In this document: positions 29,544-39,546 of the stretch, piece after piece
Layout: the number at the start of each line of letters is the position of its first letter
Position numbering within the stretch: position 1 is the stretch's first letter
Assembly: GCF_900111885.1 (NCBI RefSeq)
Contig: NZ_FOKG01000003.1
Coordinates: 1-64,000 of the forward strand
DNA: 64,000 nt
Direction of reading: 5' to 3'
Source: Amycolatopsis marina
GTDB taxonomy: Bacteria; Actinomycetota; Actinomycetes; Mycobacteriales; Pseudonocardiaceae
Made by a program: the position numbers and the translations under genes
Notes under the pieces: generated by a model
Seen by the model: the letters and a program-made list of their open reading frames with translations, nothing else
Database searches by the model: none
What the model was told of the DNA's origin: nothing

Positions 29544-30308
29544 GTGGACGGTGCAGTCGGTGAGGCGGCGGACGGGCGGTCGGTGACGGCCAAGGTGCTC
29601 GCGATGCTGGCCGCCTTCACTCCGACCACCCCGGCGCTGACGCTCAGCGAGCTGGCCCGCCGGGCCGGGATCTCCCTGCCCACCGCCCATCGGCGCGCCA
29701 GGGAGCTGCTGGAGTGGGGCGCGCTGGAGCGCGACGGCGACGGCCGCTACCGGGTGGGGCTACGGCTGTGGGAGGTCGCCTCGTTGGCACCTCGCGGGCT
29801 GCGGCTGCGCGAGGTGGCGATGCCGTTCCTTGAGGACCTGTACGAGGTGACGCACGAGAACGTGCAGCTTGCCGTGCGGGAGGGCCTGGAACTGGTGTTC
29901 GTCGAGCGGATCGCGGGCAGACACGCCGTTCCTGTGCTCACCAGGGTCGGCGGCCGGTTCGCTCTGCACGCCACCGGGGTGGGACTCGCGCTGCTCGCGC
30001 ACGCCCCTGTCGAGGTGCAGGAGCAGGCGCTGACCGCGCCGCTGCACGCCTACACGGTCAAGACCGTCACCGATCCGGAGCGGCTGCGCTCGATGCTCGC
30101 GGCGACGCGGCGCGACGGCTACGTCGTCAGCGACGGCCAGGTCACCACGGACGCCTTGTCGGTGGCGGCGCCGATCCGTGAGGGCGGCGAGGTGGTCGCC
30201 GCGGTGTCGCTCGTGGTGCGGGCCGAGGGTGCACAACCGCTCGCGCTGGCCCCACTCGTGCAGGCCGCCGCCCGCGGGATCTCGCGCTCCCTCGGCCCCG
30301 GCCGGTGA
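29544..30308 (+). CDS. IclR-family transcriptional regulator
   Basis: The 254-aa regulator has an N-terminal winged helix-turn-helix (about 15-75, LTLSELARRAGISLPTAHRRA) and a C-terminal IclR effector domain. GTG at 29544 is chosen because GGAGGAGGG ends 4-5 nt upstream; ATG at 29529 would overlap that ribosome site. It probably controls the vanA/vanB operon and the MFS gene, whose shared promoter region contains an IclR-like palindrome. The 3' end faces the thioredoxin gene with a 9-bp gap. Confidence 0.88.
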   Translation: MDGAVGEAADGRSVTAKVLAMLAAFTPTTPALTLSELARRAGISLPTAHRRARELLEWGALERDGDGRYRVGLRLWEVASLAPRGLRLREVAMPFLEDLYEVTHENVQLAVREGLELVFVERIAGRHAVPVLTRVGGRFALHATGVGLALLAHAPVEVQEQALTAPLHAYTVKTVTDPERLRSMLAATRRDGYVVSDGQVTTDALSVAAPIREGGEVVAAVSLVVRAEGAQPLALAPLVQAAARGISRSLGPGR

Positions 30309-30317
30309 GGCGAAAGT

Positions 30318-30689
30318 TCAGTCCTGTTTGGCCTGGCCCTCGGCGATCTCCTTGTGGACCTCGTCCATGTTGAGGTCGCGGGCCTGCCCGATCACGTCCT
30401 CGAGTGCGTTCTCCGGCAGCGCACCGGGGTTGGCGAAGACCAGCACCTTGTCGCGAATCACCGCCAATGTCGGGATGGACTTGACGTCGAAGGCGGCCGC
30501 CAGCTGCGGTTGCGCCTCCGTGTCGACGGTGGCGAAGACGACGTCGTCGTGCTTCTCCGAAGCCCGCTCGTAGACCGGGGCGAACTGCCGGCACGGGCCG
30601 CACCAGCTCGCCCAGAAGTCGATCAGAACGAAGTCGTTGCCGGAGACGATTTCGTCGAAGTTATCCGTGGTCAGCTCGACTGTGCTCAT
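30318..30689 (-). CDS. trxA: Thioredoxin
   Basis: The 123-aa cytoplasmic protein has the active site WASWCGPC with Cys30 and Cys33, and the cis-Pro motif SIPTLAV. ATG at 30689 is chosen; it has only a weak ribosome site (GGAAG 13 nt upstream). The C-terminal 25 residues extend beyond the usual 105-110 aa length with an acidic helix. Confidence 0.92.
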   Translation of the reverse strand: MSTVELTTDNFDEIVSGNDFVLIDFWASWCGPCRQFAPVYERASEKHDDVVFATVDTEAQPQLAAAFDVKSIPTLAVIRDKVLVFANPGALPENALEDVIGQARDLNMDEVHKEIAEGQAKQD

Positions 30690-30724
30690 GACTGGATAAC
30701 ACTTCCAGCGTGCACACAATTCCG

Positions 30725-31335
30725 TCAACCGGCGATCGGGGGTAGCCGCACCTCCACCCGCAGGCCGCCGTCCGGCCCCGGTTCGGCTCGCACCTCACCC
30801 TGGTGGGCGTGGGTGACCGAGCGCACGATGGACAGTCCGAGACCCACCCCGGCGGCATCGGCCAGCCGCTCGCTCCCGAGCCTGCGGAACGGCTCGAACA
30901 GGCCGGCTATCTCCTCCTCGGGCACCTCCGGTCCGGTGTTGGTGACCACCAGCGAGCAATCGACGCCGACCTCGACGGTGACCGACCCGCCCCGCACGTT
31001 GTAGTGGACGCCGTTGCGCACCAGTCGACAAGGCGCTCCAGCAGGACCGGATCGCCGGAGACCGTGCAGGGCCGCAGTGCCTCGTCGACGGTGACACCCC
31101 GATCCCTGGCGAGCTCGCCCACGCCGGCCAGCAGCCGGCCCACCAGCTCGTCGAGCCGCACCGGGATCCGGCGGGAGAGCCCTCGGTCGCTGCGCGCGAG
31201 CGTGAGCAACCCGTCGATCAGCCGTTCGCTGCGCTCGCCGTTGTGCAGCAGGTGGGTCGCGAGCCTGCGCAGCTCCAGGTCGGCCTCCGGATTCGCCAGT
31301 GCGACCTCGACAAGGGTGCGCTGCACGGCGAGCGG
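30725..31335 (-). pseudogene. Remnant sensor histidine kinase, 5'-truncated and frameshifted
   Basis: Two frames together encode the C-terminal half of an OmpR-family kinase. The first (up to about 31028) reads PLAVQRTLVEVALANPEADLE, the end of a HisKA helix without its His, through the dimerisation helices to LLERLVD. Then the frame shifts, with about 5 nt missing inside the N-box (expected LVDNLVRN), and the ATPase domain resumes with NGVHYN, GLGLSIVRS and a normal C-terminus. The 5' end stops abruptly at 31335, where an unrelated gene fragment begins. It cannot make a functional kinase. Confidence 0.88.
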
Positions 31336-32201
31336 TCCGGCGGACGAACCTGATCGACGAACAGGAGACGTCGGGGCTGTCGGTGGTGCCCGCGCGACCG
31401 GACCTGCTGGACGTGCTGGAGGGCACCGTGCACGACGGAACGTTCCTGAACCCGGCCAACTCGGAGTACCCGGTGGTGGTGCTGGGGTCACTGGCGGCAT
31501 CGCGGCTGGGAATCACCGGCGTCGACGCGGCGCGACCGCCGCAGGTGTGGCTGGGCGACCGGTGGTTCACCGTCGTGGGCATCCTCGACCCGGTGACGCT
31601 GGCACCGGAGATCGACCGGTCGGCGCTGGTCGGCTGGGGCGCGGCAGCGAGACATCTCGGCTTCGACGAGCATCCGACGACGGTGTACGTGCGGGCCGAG
31701 GAGCACGCGGTCGAGGACGTCCAACGGGTCCTCGGGGCGACGCTGAACCCGCAGAGCCCGAACGAGGTGGAGGTCAGCAGGCCGTCGGACGCGCTGGCCG
31801 CCAAGGAACTGACCGACTCGGCCTACAGCTCGCTGTTCCTGGGACTCGGTGGGGTCGCGCTGCTCGTCGGAGGTGTCGGCGTCGCGAACACGATGGTGAT
31901 CTCCGTGCTCGAACGACGGCGGGAGATCGGGCTGCGCAGAGCACTCGGGGCGACGCGGCGGCAGATCCGGGGACAGTTCCTCGCCGAGTCCGTGCTGCTC
32001 TCGTTGCTCGGCGGCGTGAGTGGGGTGCTGCTCGGGGTGCTGGTGACCTCGGGATACGCGTTGAGCCAGCAGTGGCCGGTGGAGATCCCGATCGTGGCGG
32101 CGCTCGGGGGCGTCGCGGCGGCCGCGCTGATCGGCGCGGTGGCGGGGGCATACCCGGCGGTGCGGGCATCCCGGCTCACGCCGACGGAGGCACTCGCCTG
32201 A
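31335..32201 (+). pseudogene. Remnant MacB/FtsX-type ABC transporter permease, 5'-truncated
   Basis: About 288 residues of a permease are present: part of the periplasmic domain (from RRTNLIDEQETSG) and the last three membrane spans with SVLERRREIGLRRALGATRRQI, the signature loop of MacB-like permeases, ending YPAVRASRLTPTEALA. The N-terminal span and half of the periplasmic domain are missing, as are the ATPase gene and a start codon with ribosome site. The left boundary coincides with the truncated kinase. Confidence 0.85.
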
Positions 32202-32273
32202 GTACCGGTCCGGTGGCGTCTGTCGGGGTCCGGAGCGGGTCGCGAGTCGGGGGCGTCACCGGGCCGGTCTGGC

Positions 32274-32507
32274 TCAGTTACCCAGCAGGTTCAGCAGATA
32301 GGCCACGAAGAAGCCGACGCCGATCAGGATGACGAGCACCGCGGCGGAGATGCCGATGATCGGCCCCGCCTTGGATCGTTGTGGCTCCTGGTGACTGACC
32401 CCGGACACCTGGGCGGAGTCCGGCGGCGTGTCGCCCGGCCGTACTCCCCCGCCGGGCTCGAGGCCTGCCGTGTCCTTCGGATCGGGGTCCGGCGGTTGCG
32501 CAGTCAT
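32274..32507 (-). CDS. DUF6480-like small membrane protein
   Basis: The 77-aa protein has a Pro/Asp-rich start (PDPDPKDTAGLEPGGGVRPG), a GVSHQEP motif and one C-terminal membrane span (about 49-73). This matches my memory of the DUF6480 group of short actinobacterial proteins; function unknown. It is divergent from the flavoprotein gene with 60 bp between starts. Confidence 0.7.
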   Translation of the reverse strand: MTAQPPDPDPKDTAGLEPGGGVRPGDTPPDSAQVSGVSHQEPQRSKAGPIIGISAAVLVILIGVGFFVAYLLNLLGN

Positions 32508-32567
32508 GAACGGCGGGTACCCCTCGATCCGGTTGTTCAATCGGCGGCGGTCCGGGTACCCGCCGGC

Positions 32568-33185
32568 ATGACTTCGAACAGTGATCTCCGCGCATTGGCC
32601 CTGGTCTGCAGCCTCAAGCCCACGCCTGCCGAGTCGAGCAGTGAACTGATGGCGCAACAGGTGATTGACGCCCTCGGAGAGCACGGCGTCGACAGCGAGT
32701 GTGTTCGCGTGGTGGACCACGAGATCCATCCCGGCGTGAAACCGGACATGGGCAAGGGGGACGAGTGGCCGTGGCTGCGCGAGAAGCTGCGGCTGGCCGA
32801 CATCCTGATCCTGTCGACGCCGACATGGGTCGGGCACATGTCCAGCGTTGCGCAGCGGGTGCTGGAGCGACTGGACGCGGAGCTGTCGGAGACCGACGAG
32901 CAGGGTCGGCCGTCGATGTACGGCAAGGTCGCGGTCGCCGCGGTGGTGGGCAATGAGGACGGTGCACACAAGATCGTGGCGGACACGTTCCAGGCACTCA
33001 ACGACATCGGGTTCACCATTCCGGCGCAGGGCAGCACCTACTGGAACGGCGAGGCGATGCACCCGAAGGACTACGTCGAACTCGCCGAGACACCCAAGGC
33101 CGTGGCTTCGACCACGAAGTCCCTCGCGGCGAACGCGGCGCATCTGGCCCGCCTGCTCAAGGCGCAGCAGTATCCGGCGGATTGA
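32568..33185 (+). CDS. NADPH-dependent FMN reductase / flavodoxin-like protein
   Basis: The 205-aa protein has a flavodoxin fold: phosphate-binding LVCSLKPTPAESSSE, the STPTWVGHMSSVAQRVLERLD segment that contacts FMN, and AVVGNEDGAHKI. It likely reduces FMN or quinones with NADPH. ATG at 32568 is chosen; an upstream ribosome site is not obvious, so a short leader or leaderless start is possible. Confidence 0.85.
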   Translation: MTSNSDLRALALVCSLKPTPAESSSELMAQQVIDALGEHGVDSECVRVVDHEIHPGVKPDMGKGDEWPWLREKLRLADILILSTPTWVGHMSSVAQRVLERLDAELSETDEQGRPSMYGKVAVAAVVGNEDGAHKIVADTFQALNDIGFTIPAQGSTYWNGEAMHPKDYVELAETPKAVASTTKSLAANAAHLARLLKAQQYPAD

Positions 33186-33230
33186 GCCGGGCAGGGCAGG
33201 TCACGCGCGATCAAGGTCGACGCCGAGCGC

Positions 33231-34946
33231 TCACGAAGTGTCCGTCCCAGAGGTGCCGGCGGGGAGCGGGGGCTCGCCTGCCCAGGGTGGTGCCGTGGGC
33301 TTTGCCGGTGTGCCCTGCTTCTTCTCCTCCCCGTTCTTGCCCGCGTCGGTCTGACCGGCTTCGGTGATGGCCTCGTCCGTCGGCGGGACGTTTCCGCGGC
33401 GAACAGGTCCGGCCCGGCGTTCTCGCAGTGGATCGCGGCGCAGGTCGACCATGAGCGCGACACACAGCGCGACCATCACCACGACGAACGGCGCGGCGAC
33501 GATGACCGTGAACGTCTGCAGGGCTCCCAGTCCGCCGACGTAGAGCAGTACCGCCGCAACCGCCGCGCTCAGGCCTGCCCACAGCGCGACGAGGTACTTG
33601 TTCGGCTCCCGCGCGCCGTGCGAGGAAAGTGTGGCCAGCACGAGTGCGCTGGAGTCGGCGCCGCTGATCCAGAAGATGGCCACGAGGATCATCACCATGA
33701 TGCCGGTGGCGGTGTATCCCGGGTAGTTCTGCAGCACCGTGAAGAACTGCTGGGCCGTGCCGCCACTGCCCGAGATGTCGGCCCCGCTCAACTCGAGATC
33801 CAGCCCGGCCCCACCCAGCACGGTGAACCAGAGCGCCGAAACCGCGGTGGGCACGAACAGCACCCCCGCGACGAACTCCCGAACCGTTCGGCCGCGGGAG
33901 ATGCGGGCGATGAACGTGCTGACGAACGGTGTCCAGGAGATCCACCAGGCCCAGTAGAAGATCGTCCAGCTGGAGAACCACTCGGTGCCACCGAACAGCG
34001 GAACCGAGAAGCTCATCGGCACCAGGTTGGACAGGTAGGCGCCGATGGAGGCCGGTATCAGGTCGAAGATGAACACGGTCGGCCCGACGATCAGCACGAA
34101 GAGCAGGAGCAGCGCGGCTAGCACCATGTTCGTGTTCGACAACCATTTGATGCCGCGACTCACTCCGCTGATCGCGGAGATGATCGCCAGTGTGACCAGC
34201 ACGAAGATGACGAAGAACGCCGCTCCCTTGGAGCCGCGGCCTTCGGTGAAGCCTCCGCCGAGGTCGGTGACCAGGGCCAGCCCACCGGCGATCTGCAGGG
34301 CCCCGAGGCCGAGCGAGGTAGCACCGCCGAACTTGGTCGCCACAATGGACCAGATGTTGACGAACCGCCCCCACCACGTGTACTCGACCTCCTTGTCCCG
34401 GACGAGCGACTGGAACGGCGAGCTGATCAGATTGCCCCGGCCCTTCCGGAACGTCGAGTAGGCCAGCGCGAGTGCCACCACGGCATAGATTGCCCACGGG
34501 TGCAGTCCCCAGTGGAAGAACGTGTAGGCCATGGAATGGCGGGTGGCCTCCTCGGACGAGGGCGCGACGTCCAGACCTGGTGCGGGTTCCGTGAGGTGGG
34601 CGATGGGTTCCGCGACGCCGAAGAAGATCAGTCCGATCCCCATACCCGCGCTGAACATCATGGCGATCCACGAAGAGGTGGAGAACTCGGGCGGTTCGTT
34701 GTCACGGGACAAGGGAATACGCCCGTACTTGCTGAGCACGAGCCAGAATGCGAAAACCACGAAGCCGGTCGCGGCCAGCACGTAGATCCATCCGAGATCC
34801 GCGACCAGCCAGGACAGGATCGCCGACCCGACCTCGCCGACGCCGACAGGAAAGATCGCGCCGACAACGCAGAACGCGATGATCAGACCGAGCGAGATGC
34901 CGAACACCACTCGATCGATACGGGGTTTCTCTGTTGCGTCTGCCAT
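33231..34946 (-). CDS. BCCT-family betaine/choline/carnitine transporter
   Basis: The 571-aa protein has twelve membrane spans and the BCCT signature WWISWTPFVSTFIARISRGRT around residues 325-345, with the aromatic box Trp residues that bind trimethylammonium groups. It imports compatible solutes using sodium or protons. The cytoplasmic C-terminus is long and charged, as in osmosensing members such as BetP. ATG at 34946 follows GAGGGAAAC. Confidence 0.93.
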   Translation of the reverse strand: MADATEKPRIDRVVFGISLGLIIAFCVVGAIFPVGVGEVGSAILSWLVADLGWIYVLAATGFVVFAFWLVLSKYGRIPLSRDNEPPEFSTSSWIAMMFSAGMGIGLIFFGVAEPIAHLTEPAPGLDVAPSSEEATRHSMAYTFFHWGLHPWAIYAVVALALAYSTFRKGRGNLISSPFQSLVRDKEVEYTWWGRFVNIWSIVATKFGGATSLGLGALQIAGGLALVTDLGGGFTEGRGSKGAAFFVIFVLVTLAIISAISGVSRGIKWLSNTNMVLAALLLLFVLIVGPTVFIFDLIPASIGAYLSNLVPMSFSVPLFGGTEWFSSWTIFYWAWWISWTPFVSTFIARISRGRTVREFVAGVLFVPTAVSALWFTVLGGAGLDLELSGADISGSGGTAQQFFTVLQNYPGYTATGIMVMILVAIFWISGADSSALVLATLSSHGAREPNKYLVALWAGLSAAVAAVLLYVGGLGALQTFTVIVAAPFVVVMVALCVALMVDLRRDPLRERRAGPVRRGNVPPTDEAITEAGQTDAGKNGEEKKQGTPAKPTAPPWAGEPPLPAGTSGTDTS

Positions 34947-35070
34947 GTTTCCCTCGCGGTGCTGCTCGCTCGGACCGGTGACGTGCTGCCGGTGGCCGGT
35001 GTACCCGTTGACCGGCAAGGAAAACCACGTCTTGAGCGATGTCGTGGCTTGATGGCTACGCTTTCGAGGT

Positions 35071-35703
35071 ATGGCCGTTCACGAGCAAGCTGACGAAACC
35101 GAAACCCCGCGGTACACGCGGACGGGGGACGAGGGCTTCACCACTCTCGGTGATCGCAGTCGTGTCGAGAAGACGGATCCCAGGATCGCTGCCTACGCCG
35201 CCTGTGAGGAGGCGAACACGGCGATCGGGGTGGCACTCGCAGGCGGCGCCTTTCCGAAGAATGTCGCGACCGTGCTGGCCCGGCTGCAGAACGATCTCAT
35301 CGAGGTGGAAGGCGACCTCGGAACGCCGACGAAAAGGCGTGGCGACCGGCAGACACGCATCGACGACGACTACATCCGGCGGGTCGAGGAGGCGTGCCGG
35401 CATTTCAGTTCCGAATTGCCTGAACTGAGCAGTTTTGTGGTTCCGGGCGGCACCCTGGGCGGCGCGATGCTCTATCGGGCCTACACCGATGTGCGGCGCG
35501 CCGAGCGCGCGACCTGGGCAGCGGTGGAGCAGTGTGGCGACGTCAACACCCTGGTCGGCCGCTACCTCAACCGGTTGGGCGAGCTGATGTTCGTACTTGC
35601 CCGCGCGGCCAATTCGGAACACGGCGACACCATGTGGGAACCCGGGCTGACGGCGCGCGTCGGCCTACTGCCCACTGAGGACGATGCCACGGCGCAGACC
35701 TGA
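35071..35703 (+). CDS. Cob(I)alamin adenosyltransferase, PduO type
   Basis: The 210-aa enzyme transfers adenosine from ATP to cob(I)alamin to make coenzyme B12. Motifs are the N-terminal ATP site TRTGDEGFTTLGD, RRAERATW, and the C-terminal YLNRLGELMFVLAR. ATG start; 124-bp divergent gap from the BCCT gene. No other cobalamin gene is nearby. Confidence 0.9.
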   Translation: MAVHEQADETETPRYTRTGDEGFTTLGDRSRVEKTDPRIAAYAACEEANTAIGVALAGGAFPKNVATVLARLQNDLIEVEGDLGTPTKRRGDRQTRIDDDYIRRVEEACRHFSSELPELSSFVVPGGTLGGAMLYRAYTDVRRAERATWAAVEQCGDVNTLVGRYLNRLGELMFVLARAANSEHGDTMWEPGLTARVGLLPTEDDATAQT

Positions 35704-35716
35704 CGCACAGGCACAC

Positions 35717-36865
35717 TCAGCCCCACCAGAAGGCGGTGGCGATGATCGCGTAGAGCGCGATGAGCGCTGCGCCTTCGAACCAGATCGCCTCGCCGTCCAG
35801 CACCACCACGACGGTCAGCACGACTGCCATCACCAGTGCGGCGACGAGCAAGGGTGGCAGCACGAGCGTGAACGTGGCCGCACCGAGCAGGGGCGCGACG
35901 AGCACCAGAACGGGCGCCAGCACGAGCGCGATCTGCAACGGGCTCTGCAGGATCACCGACACGGCGTAGTCCGGCTTGTTCTGCCAGGCGAGCTGCACGC
36001 CGACGACGTTCTCCACCGCGTTGCTCGCGATCGCGACGATGACGAGACCGGCGAACGCCTGGCTGATGTTCAGGGCCTCGATGGTCGGCTCGAGCGCCTC
36101 GACGAACCAGTCGGAGATGAATCCGGCGCCGACCCCGGCCGCAGCGAGCACCCCGATTCCCAGGGCGAACGGCCACTGCGGCGGTGGTCCCTCTCCTGAC
36201 TCCTGCTGCTGTGACTTCGGCTCGGCGGCCGCTTGATCCTTCAGTTCGCCGCGTGGCTGTTCGTCGCCGGCCTGCTTGCTCGCCGTCGCGCGCAACGAGA
36301 GTGCGAACAGGACCAGCAGCACCACTGCCACCACTCGCGACAACCAGTCCTCGTGGCCCGCGGCCGGGCTGTGCAGGGCCGCGGTGAGCGAGGGGACCAG
36401 CAGCGCCGCCACCGCCAGCAGCAGCATCAGGCCGGTCAGCCTCGCCGACTGGGCACCGAACCGCATCGGACCGTGGCGCAGCCCGCCCACGACGAACGCG
36501 AGCCCCAGGATGAGCAGCACGTTGGCCAGGATCGAGCCGACGATCGCCGCCTGCACGACTCCGATCAGCCCGGCGTTCAGCGCGAACAGCGCGACGAACA
36601 GCTCGGGCAGGTTGGCGAACGCGCTCTGCACGACCCCGGTCAGGTTGGGACCGAGCCGGTCCCCGACCGCCTCCACGGCGACACCGATCAGCCGCGCCAG
36701 GAACGCCAATGCCACCGCGCTGACGGCGAAGGTGACGACATGCCCGATGCCGAAGAGCCGCGAGAGAAAGGTGGCGAGCACCGCCGCGACCACGAACGAC
36801 AGCAGTCGCACGTCGCGTCCGCGAATGTTGAGGCGCTCCATGACAGAACCGGACTGCTCGCCCAC
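35717..36865 (-). CDS. CaCA-family cation/proton exchanger
   Basis: The 382-aa membrane protein belongs to the calcium:cation antiporter superfamily (Cax-like). It has two inverted halves, each with an alpha repeat: SAFANLPELFVALFAL in the first and VIVAIASNAVENVVG in the second, joined by an acidic cytoplasmic loop (about 215-245). GTG at 36865 is preferred because GGGGTGGT lies upstream; ATG at 36841 is the alternative. It probably exports calcium. Confidence 0.87.
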   Translation of the reverse strand: MGEQSGSVMERLNIRGRDVRLLSFVVAAVLATFLSRLFGIGHVVTFAVSAVALAFLARLIGVAVEAVGDRLGPNLTGVVQSAFANLPELFVALFALNAGLIGVVQAAIVGSILANVLLILGLAFVVGGLRHGPMRFGAQSARLTGLMLLLAVAALLVPSLTAALHSPAAGHEDWLSRVVAVVLLVLFALSLRATASKQAGDEQPRGELKDQAAAEPKSQQQESGEGPPPQWPFALGIGVLAAAGVGAGFISDWFVEALEPTIEALNISQAFAGLVIVAIASNAVENVVGVQLAWQNKPDYAVSVILQSPLQIALVLAPVLVLVAPLLGAATFTLVLPPLLVAALVMAVVLTVVVVLDGEAIWFEGAALIALYAIIATAFWWG

Positions 36866-36961
36866 GACACCACCCCGCTCGATCGCCTGCGCGCGAGAAG
36901 ACCTACCCGGGCTCGCGAGGAGCAAACGTGGGGCGGTCGGAGTGACGCCGTACATACGAGA

Positions 36962-37001
36962 AACGCCCCGGTGGCCTGTCTGTGCAGGTCATCGGGGCGT
37001 T
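36962..37001 (-). terminator. Terminator of tRNA-Tyr
   Basis: AACGCCCCG pairs with CGGGGCGTT; an inner stem CCTG/CAGG supports the fold. Minus-strand continuation is TTTCTCG, 10 nt past the tRNA. Confidence 0.7.
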
Positions 37002-37011
37002 CTGGCCGGTG

Positions 37012-37093
37012 TGGCGAGTGAAGGATTCGAACCTTCGAAGGCAGTGCCGTCTGATTTACAGTCAGATCCCTTTGGCCGCTCGGGCAACTCGCC
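37012..37093 (-). tRNA. tRNA-Tyr (GTA)
   Basis: The 82-nt gene starts GGCGAGTTGCCCGAGCGGCC, has anticodon GTA in CTGACTGTAAATCAG and a long variable arm, as expected for type II tRNAs. Confidence 0.96.
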
Positions 37094-37212
37094 ATGGCCG
37101 GGCGTGCCAGCCACGAACTATCGTACATAAGACGGTGGCGGCCCAACGACCACCCCCGGGCCGGAGCTAGGGTTGGGCCGACCCGACAGGCCGACGAACG
37201 AGGTGTGAGCAC

Positions 37213-37704
37213 GTGGCGGATCCGTCATTCGACGTGGTGAGCAAGGTCGATCGCCAGGAGGTGGACAACGCGCTGAACCAGGCGAGCAAGGAGCTGTCCA
37301 CCCGCTTCGACTTCCGAGGAACCGGCACCAAGATCGACTGGTCCGGCGAGGAGGCGATCGCGATCGAGTCGGAGACCGAGGAGCGCGCACTGGCCGCCGT
37401 CGAGGTCTTCAAGGAGAAGCTGATCAAGCGCAACATCTCTCTGAAGGCGTTCGAGGCAGGCGAGCCCGCCATCTCCGGCAAGGTCTACAAGATCAACGGC
37501 AAGATCATCCAGGGCATCTCGTCGGAGAAGGCCAAGCAGATCGCCAAGTACATCCGCGACGAGGGCCCGAAGGGCGTGCAGGCGCAGATCCAGGGCGACC
37601 AGCTCCGGGTGTCCGGCAAGAAGAAGGACCACCTGCAGGACGTCATCTCGGCACTGAAGAACAAGGACTTCGAGATCGCGCTGCAGTTCACCAACTACCG
37701 GTAG
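37213..37704 (+). CDS. YajQ-family nucleotide-binding protein
   Basis: The 163-aa product matches the YajQ/DUF520 family at full length: [29 protein letters not shown] and the C-terminal [24 protein letters not shown] represented by its KDFEIALQF core. Some members bind c-di-GMP and act as effectors; the EAL protein at 13.9 kb shows this signal exists in the organism. GTG start has GAGGTG upstream. Confidence 0.95.
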   Translation: MADPSFDVVSKVDRQEVDNALNQASKELSTRFDFRGTGTKIDWSGEEAIAIESETEERALAAVEVFKEKLIKRNISLKAFEAGEPAISGKVYKINGKIIQGISSEKAKQIAKYIRDEGPKGVQAQIQGDQLRVSGKKKDHLQDVISALKNKDFEIALQFTNYR

Positions 37705-37794
37705 CCAGCCACGACACAGGGGCACGGCCCCGGTCGACTCGCCGTCGCCGGGGTCACCGCTCGTGTGCGGGGTCGCCGTTCACCGGGTCGTCAC

Positions 37795-37959
37795 TCAGTC
37801 ATGCACGGCGCCGTCGTTGTCGACGCGCCATCCGCCTCGCTCGGCGTGCACCTCCTCGCACGCCGAACAGTCGTAGACGTGCGGCGACTTCCGGCGCGAG
37901 CCCACCTCGTGGATGAGTCCGCACAACATCCCAACCACGGATCCGGGCGGCGGGTCCAT
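37795..37959 (-). CDS. Small Cys-pair protein (54 aa), function unknown
   Basis: The product ends LIHEVGSRRKSPHVYDC-SACEEVHAE with a CxxC pair and a third Cys near the start, giving a possible zinc site. The text resembles short proteins I have seen in related genera. ATG at 37959 lacks a ribosome site; ATG at 37929 would give 44 aa. The coding case rests on the protein-like composition and CxxC motif. Confidence 0.45.
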   Translation of the reverse strand: MDPPPGSVVGMLCGLIHEVGSRRKSPHVYDCSACEEVHAERGGWRVDNDGAVHD

Positions 37960-38205
37960 GGAACGGCACGTGCGGTGCCGCACCCCACCGACCACTGGTC
38001 GGTACCCGGCCTTGAGATCGTCGGCGCTGCGGCTCGACATCGGGTAAAGGCGTCTGATCCACCACATAACGTCAGGGTGTCCGATATGCCGGTCTTAACC
38101 GTGTCACCGCGGGCAACCACTCGAACGAGCTACACCGGCACCGGCGGATCACCGCCAGCGACTTGCCCCGGGCATGCCGGATCTGGCGCAGCATGCGCGA
38201 ACCGC

Positions 38206-38268
38206 GAACTGCGAACTCGGGCGCCGGAACTGCGAAGTCGGGCGTCGGAAGTGCAAAGTGGGGGCTTC
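38206..38268 (+). repeat. 21-bp tandem repeat array, three units
   Basis: Units GAACTGCGAACTCGGGCGCCG, GAACTGCGAAGTCGGGCGTCG and a diverged third lie upstream of the BNR protein gene. The same unit forms a second array, inverted, at 61954-62029. Stretch 37960-38303 otherwise shows no gene. Confidence 0.85.
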
Positions 38269-38303
38269 GTGGTGTAATCGGGCGGTTGCTTAGGGGAAGG
38301 GGT

Positions 38304-39467
38304 GTGGCTGTGGGGCTCGTGCGGGGGTTGGTGTTGGGGCTTTCGCTGGTCTTGTTCGCGGGGATGCTGGCGCCGGTTTCGGCCGTGGCGGGTGGGCGGA
38401 CGTTGCTGCACCCTGGCCAGGGTGCGTATCCGCGGCTGATTCGGCTGGAACACGGTGGGCTCGGGCGGGACGGGCGGATCATCGCCGTCGTCAACAGCCG
38501 GGACCGCGCCGGGCACTACACGCCGGTGTACGAGAGCCTCGACGAGGGCCGCTCGTTTCGGCGGATCGGTGAGATCCGCGATCCCGAGGGCAGGGGTGGC
38601 ATGTGCTGCGGCACCCTCTACGAATTGCCCGAACGCGTCGGCGCGATGCGCGCGGGCACGCTGCTCTGGGCGGCCAGCTACGGCCATCAGTCCGGCCCCA
38701 ACCGACGAATCGGCATCAAGGTCTGGGCCAGCCGCAACGGCGGGCGCAGCTGGACCTACCTCTCCGAGGCCGCCCGCTCGCACAACCACGACGGCGTCTG
38801 GGAGCCGGAGTTCAACGTCGACACTGGCGGCAGGCTCTGGTTGCACTACGCCGACGAGACCGAGGCCCCGAAGCACGCCCAGGTGCTCAACCGGATCTCT
38901 TCCACCGACGGTCTGACCTGGAGCAACAAGCAGCACACCCTGGCGATCTCCCCGCACCGGGTGCGCCCCGGCATGCCGATCGTGCGGCGCCTGCCGGACG
39001 GGCGCTACTACTTCGCCTACGAGATCTGCAACTACGGTGACCGCTTCTGCGACCCCTACTTCAAGATTTCCGCCGACGGCGCCGACTTCGGCGATCCGGG
39101 CAAGCCCGGCACCAGGGTGAGCGCGGCGGGCGGCAAGCACTTCCAGCACGCGCAGACCGTCACCCTGTTCCCCGGGGGCAGGAACGGCACCCGGCTGCTC
39201 ATGGTGGGCCAGATCTACGTCGATGCGAAGGGGAAGCCATTGCCCGGCAACGGCCGCACCCTGCTCGCCAACGACAACTTCGGCTCCGGCAACTGGTACG
39301 AGGTTCCGGCCCCAGTCCATGTCACGAAGCCCTACGACAACTGGTGCCCGAACTACAGTTCCACCCTGCTGCCCGTGGACGGTGGGCGAAATGTTCTGCA
39401 GATCGCCGCCGACTACGACTCCGACCGGGTGTGCCGGGCCTACTTCGCCAAGGGCCCCGCGTCCTGA
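38304..39467 (+). CDS. Secreted BNR/sialidase-like beta-propeller protein
   Basis: The 387-aa product has a signal peptide (about 1-28) and a sialidase-superfamily six-bladed propeller. Asp-box-like repeats are seen in [24 protein letters not shown] and [11 protein letters not shown], plus an RLIRLEHGG start. Catalytic Tyr and Glu of true sialidases cannot be assigned, so it may be a carbohydrate-active enzyme or a binding protein. GTG at 38304 follows AGGGGAAGG; an upstream frame runs through the tandem repeats and is rejected. Confidence 0.8.
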   Translation: MAVGLVRGLVLGLSLVLFAGMLAPVSAVAGGRTLLHPGQGAYPRLIRLEHGGLGRDGRIIAVVNSRDRAGHYTPVYESLDEGRSFRRIGEIRDPEGRGGMCCGTLYELPERVGAMRAGTLLWAASYGHQSGPNRRIGIKVWASRNGGRSWTYLSEAARSHNHDGVWEPEFNVDTGGRLWLHYADETEAPKHAQVLNRISSTDGLTWSNKQHTLAISPHRVRPGMPIVRRLPDGRYYFAYEICNYGDRFCDPYFKISADGADFGDPGKPGTRVSAAGGKHFQHAQTVTLFPGGRNGTRLLMVGQIYVDAKGKPLPGNGRTLLANDNFGSGNWYEVPAPVHVTKPYDNWCPNYSSTLLPVDGGRNVLQIAADYDSDRVCRAYFAKGPAS

Positions 39468-39546
39468 CCGGAGTTCGACCGCGCCGCGAAGGCCACCCGA
39501 TAGTGTGGGTCGCGGATCATCCAGGTTACCCAGTAGGGAGCAACGC

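Noticed and set aside
30725..31804. A continuous 359-codon minus-strand frame as an intact kinase
   Set aside because: Only its last 100 residues are kinase; the upstream part is antisense to the permease fragment, and the kinase helices are in another frame.
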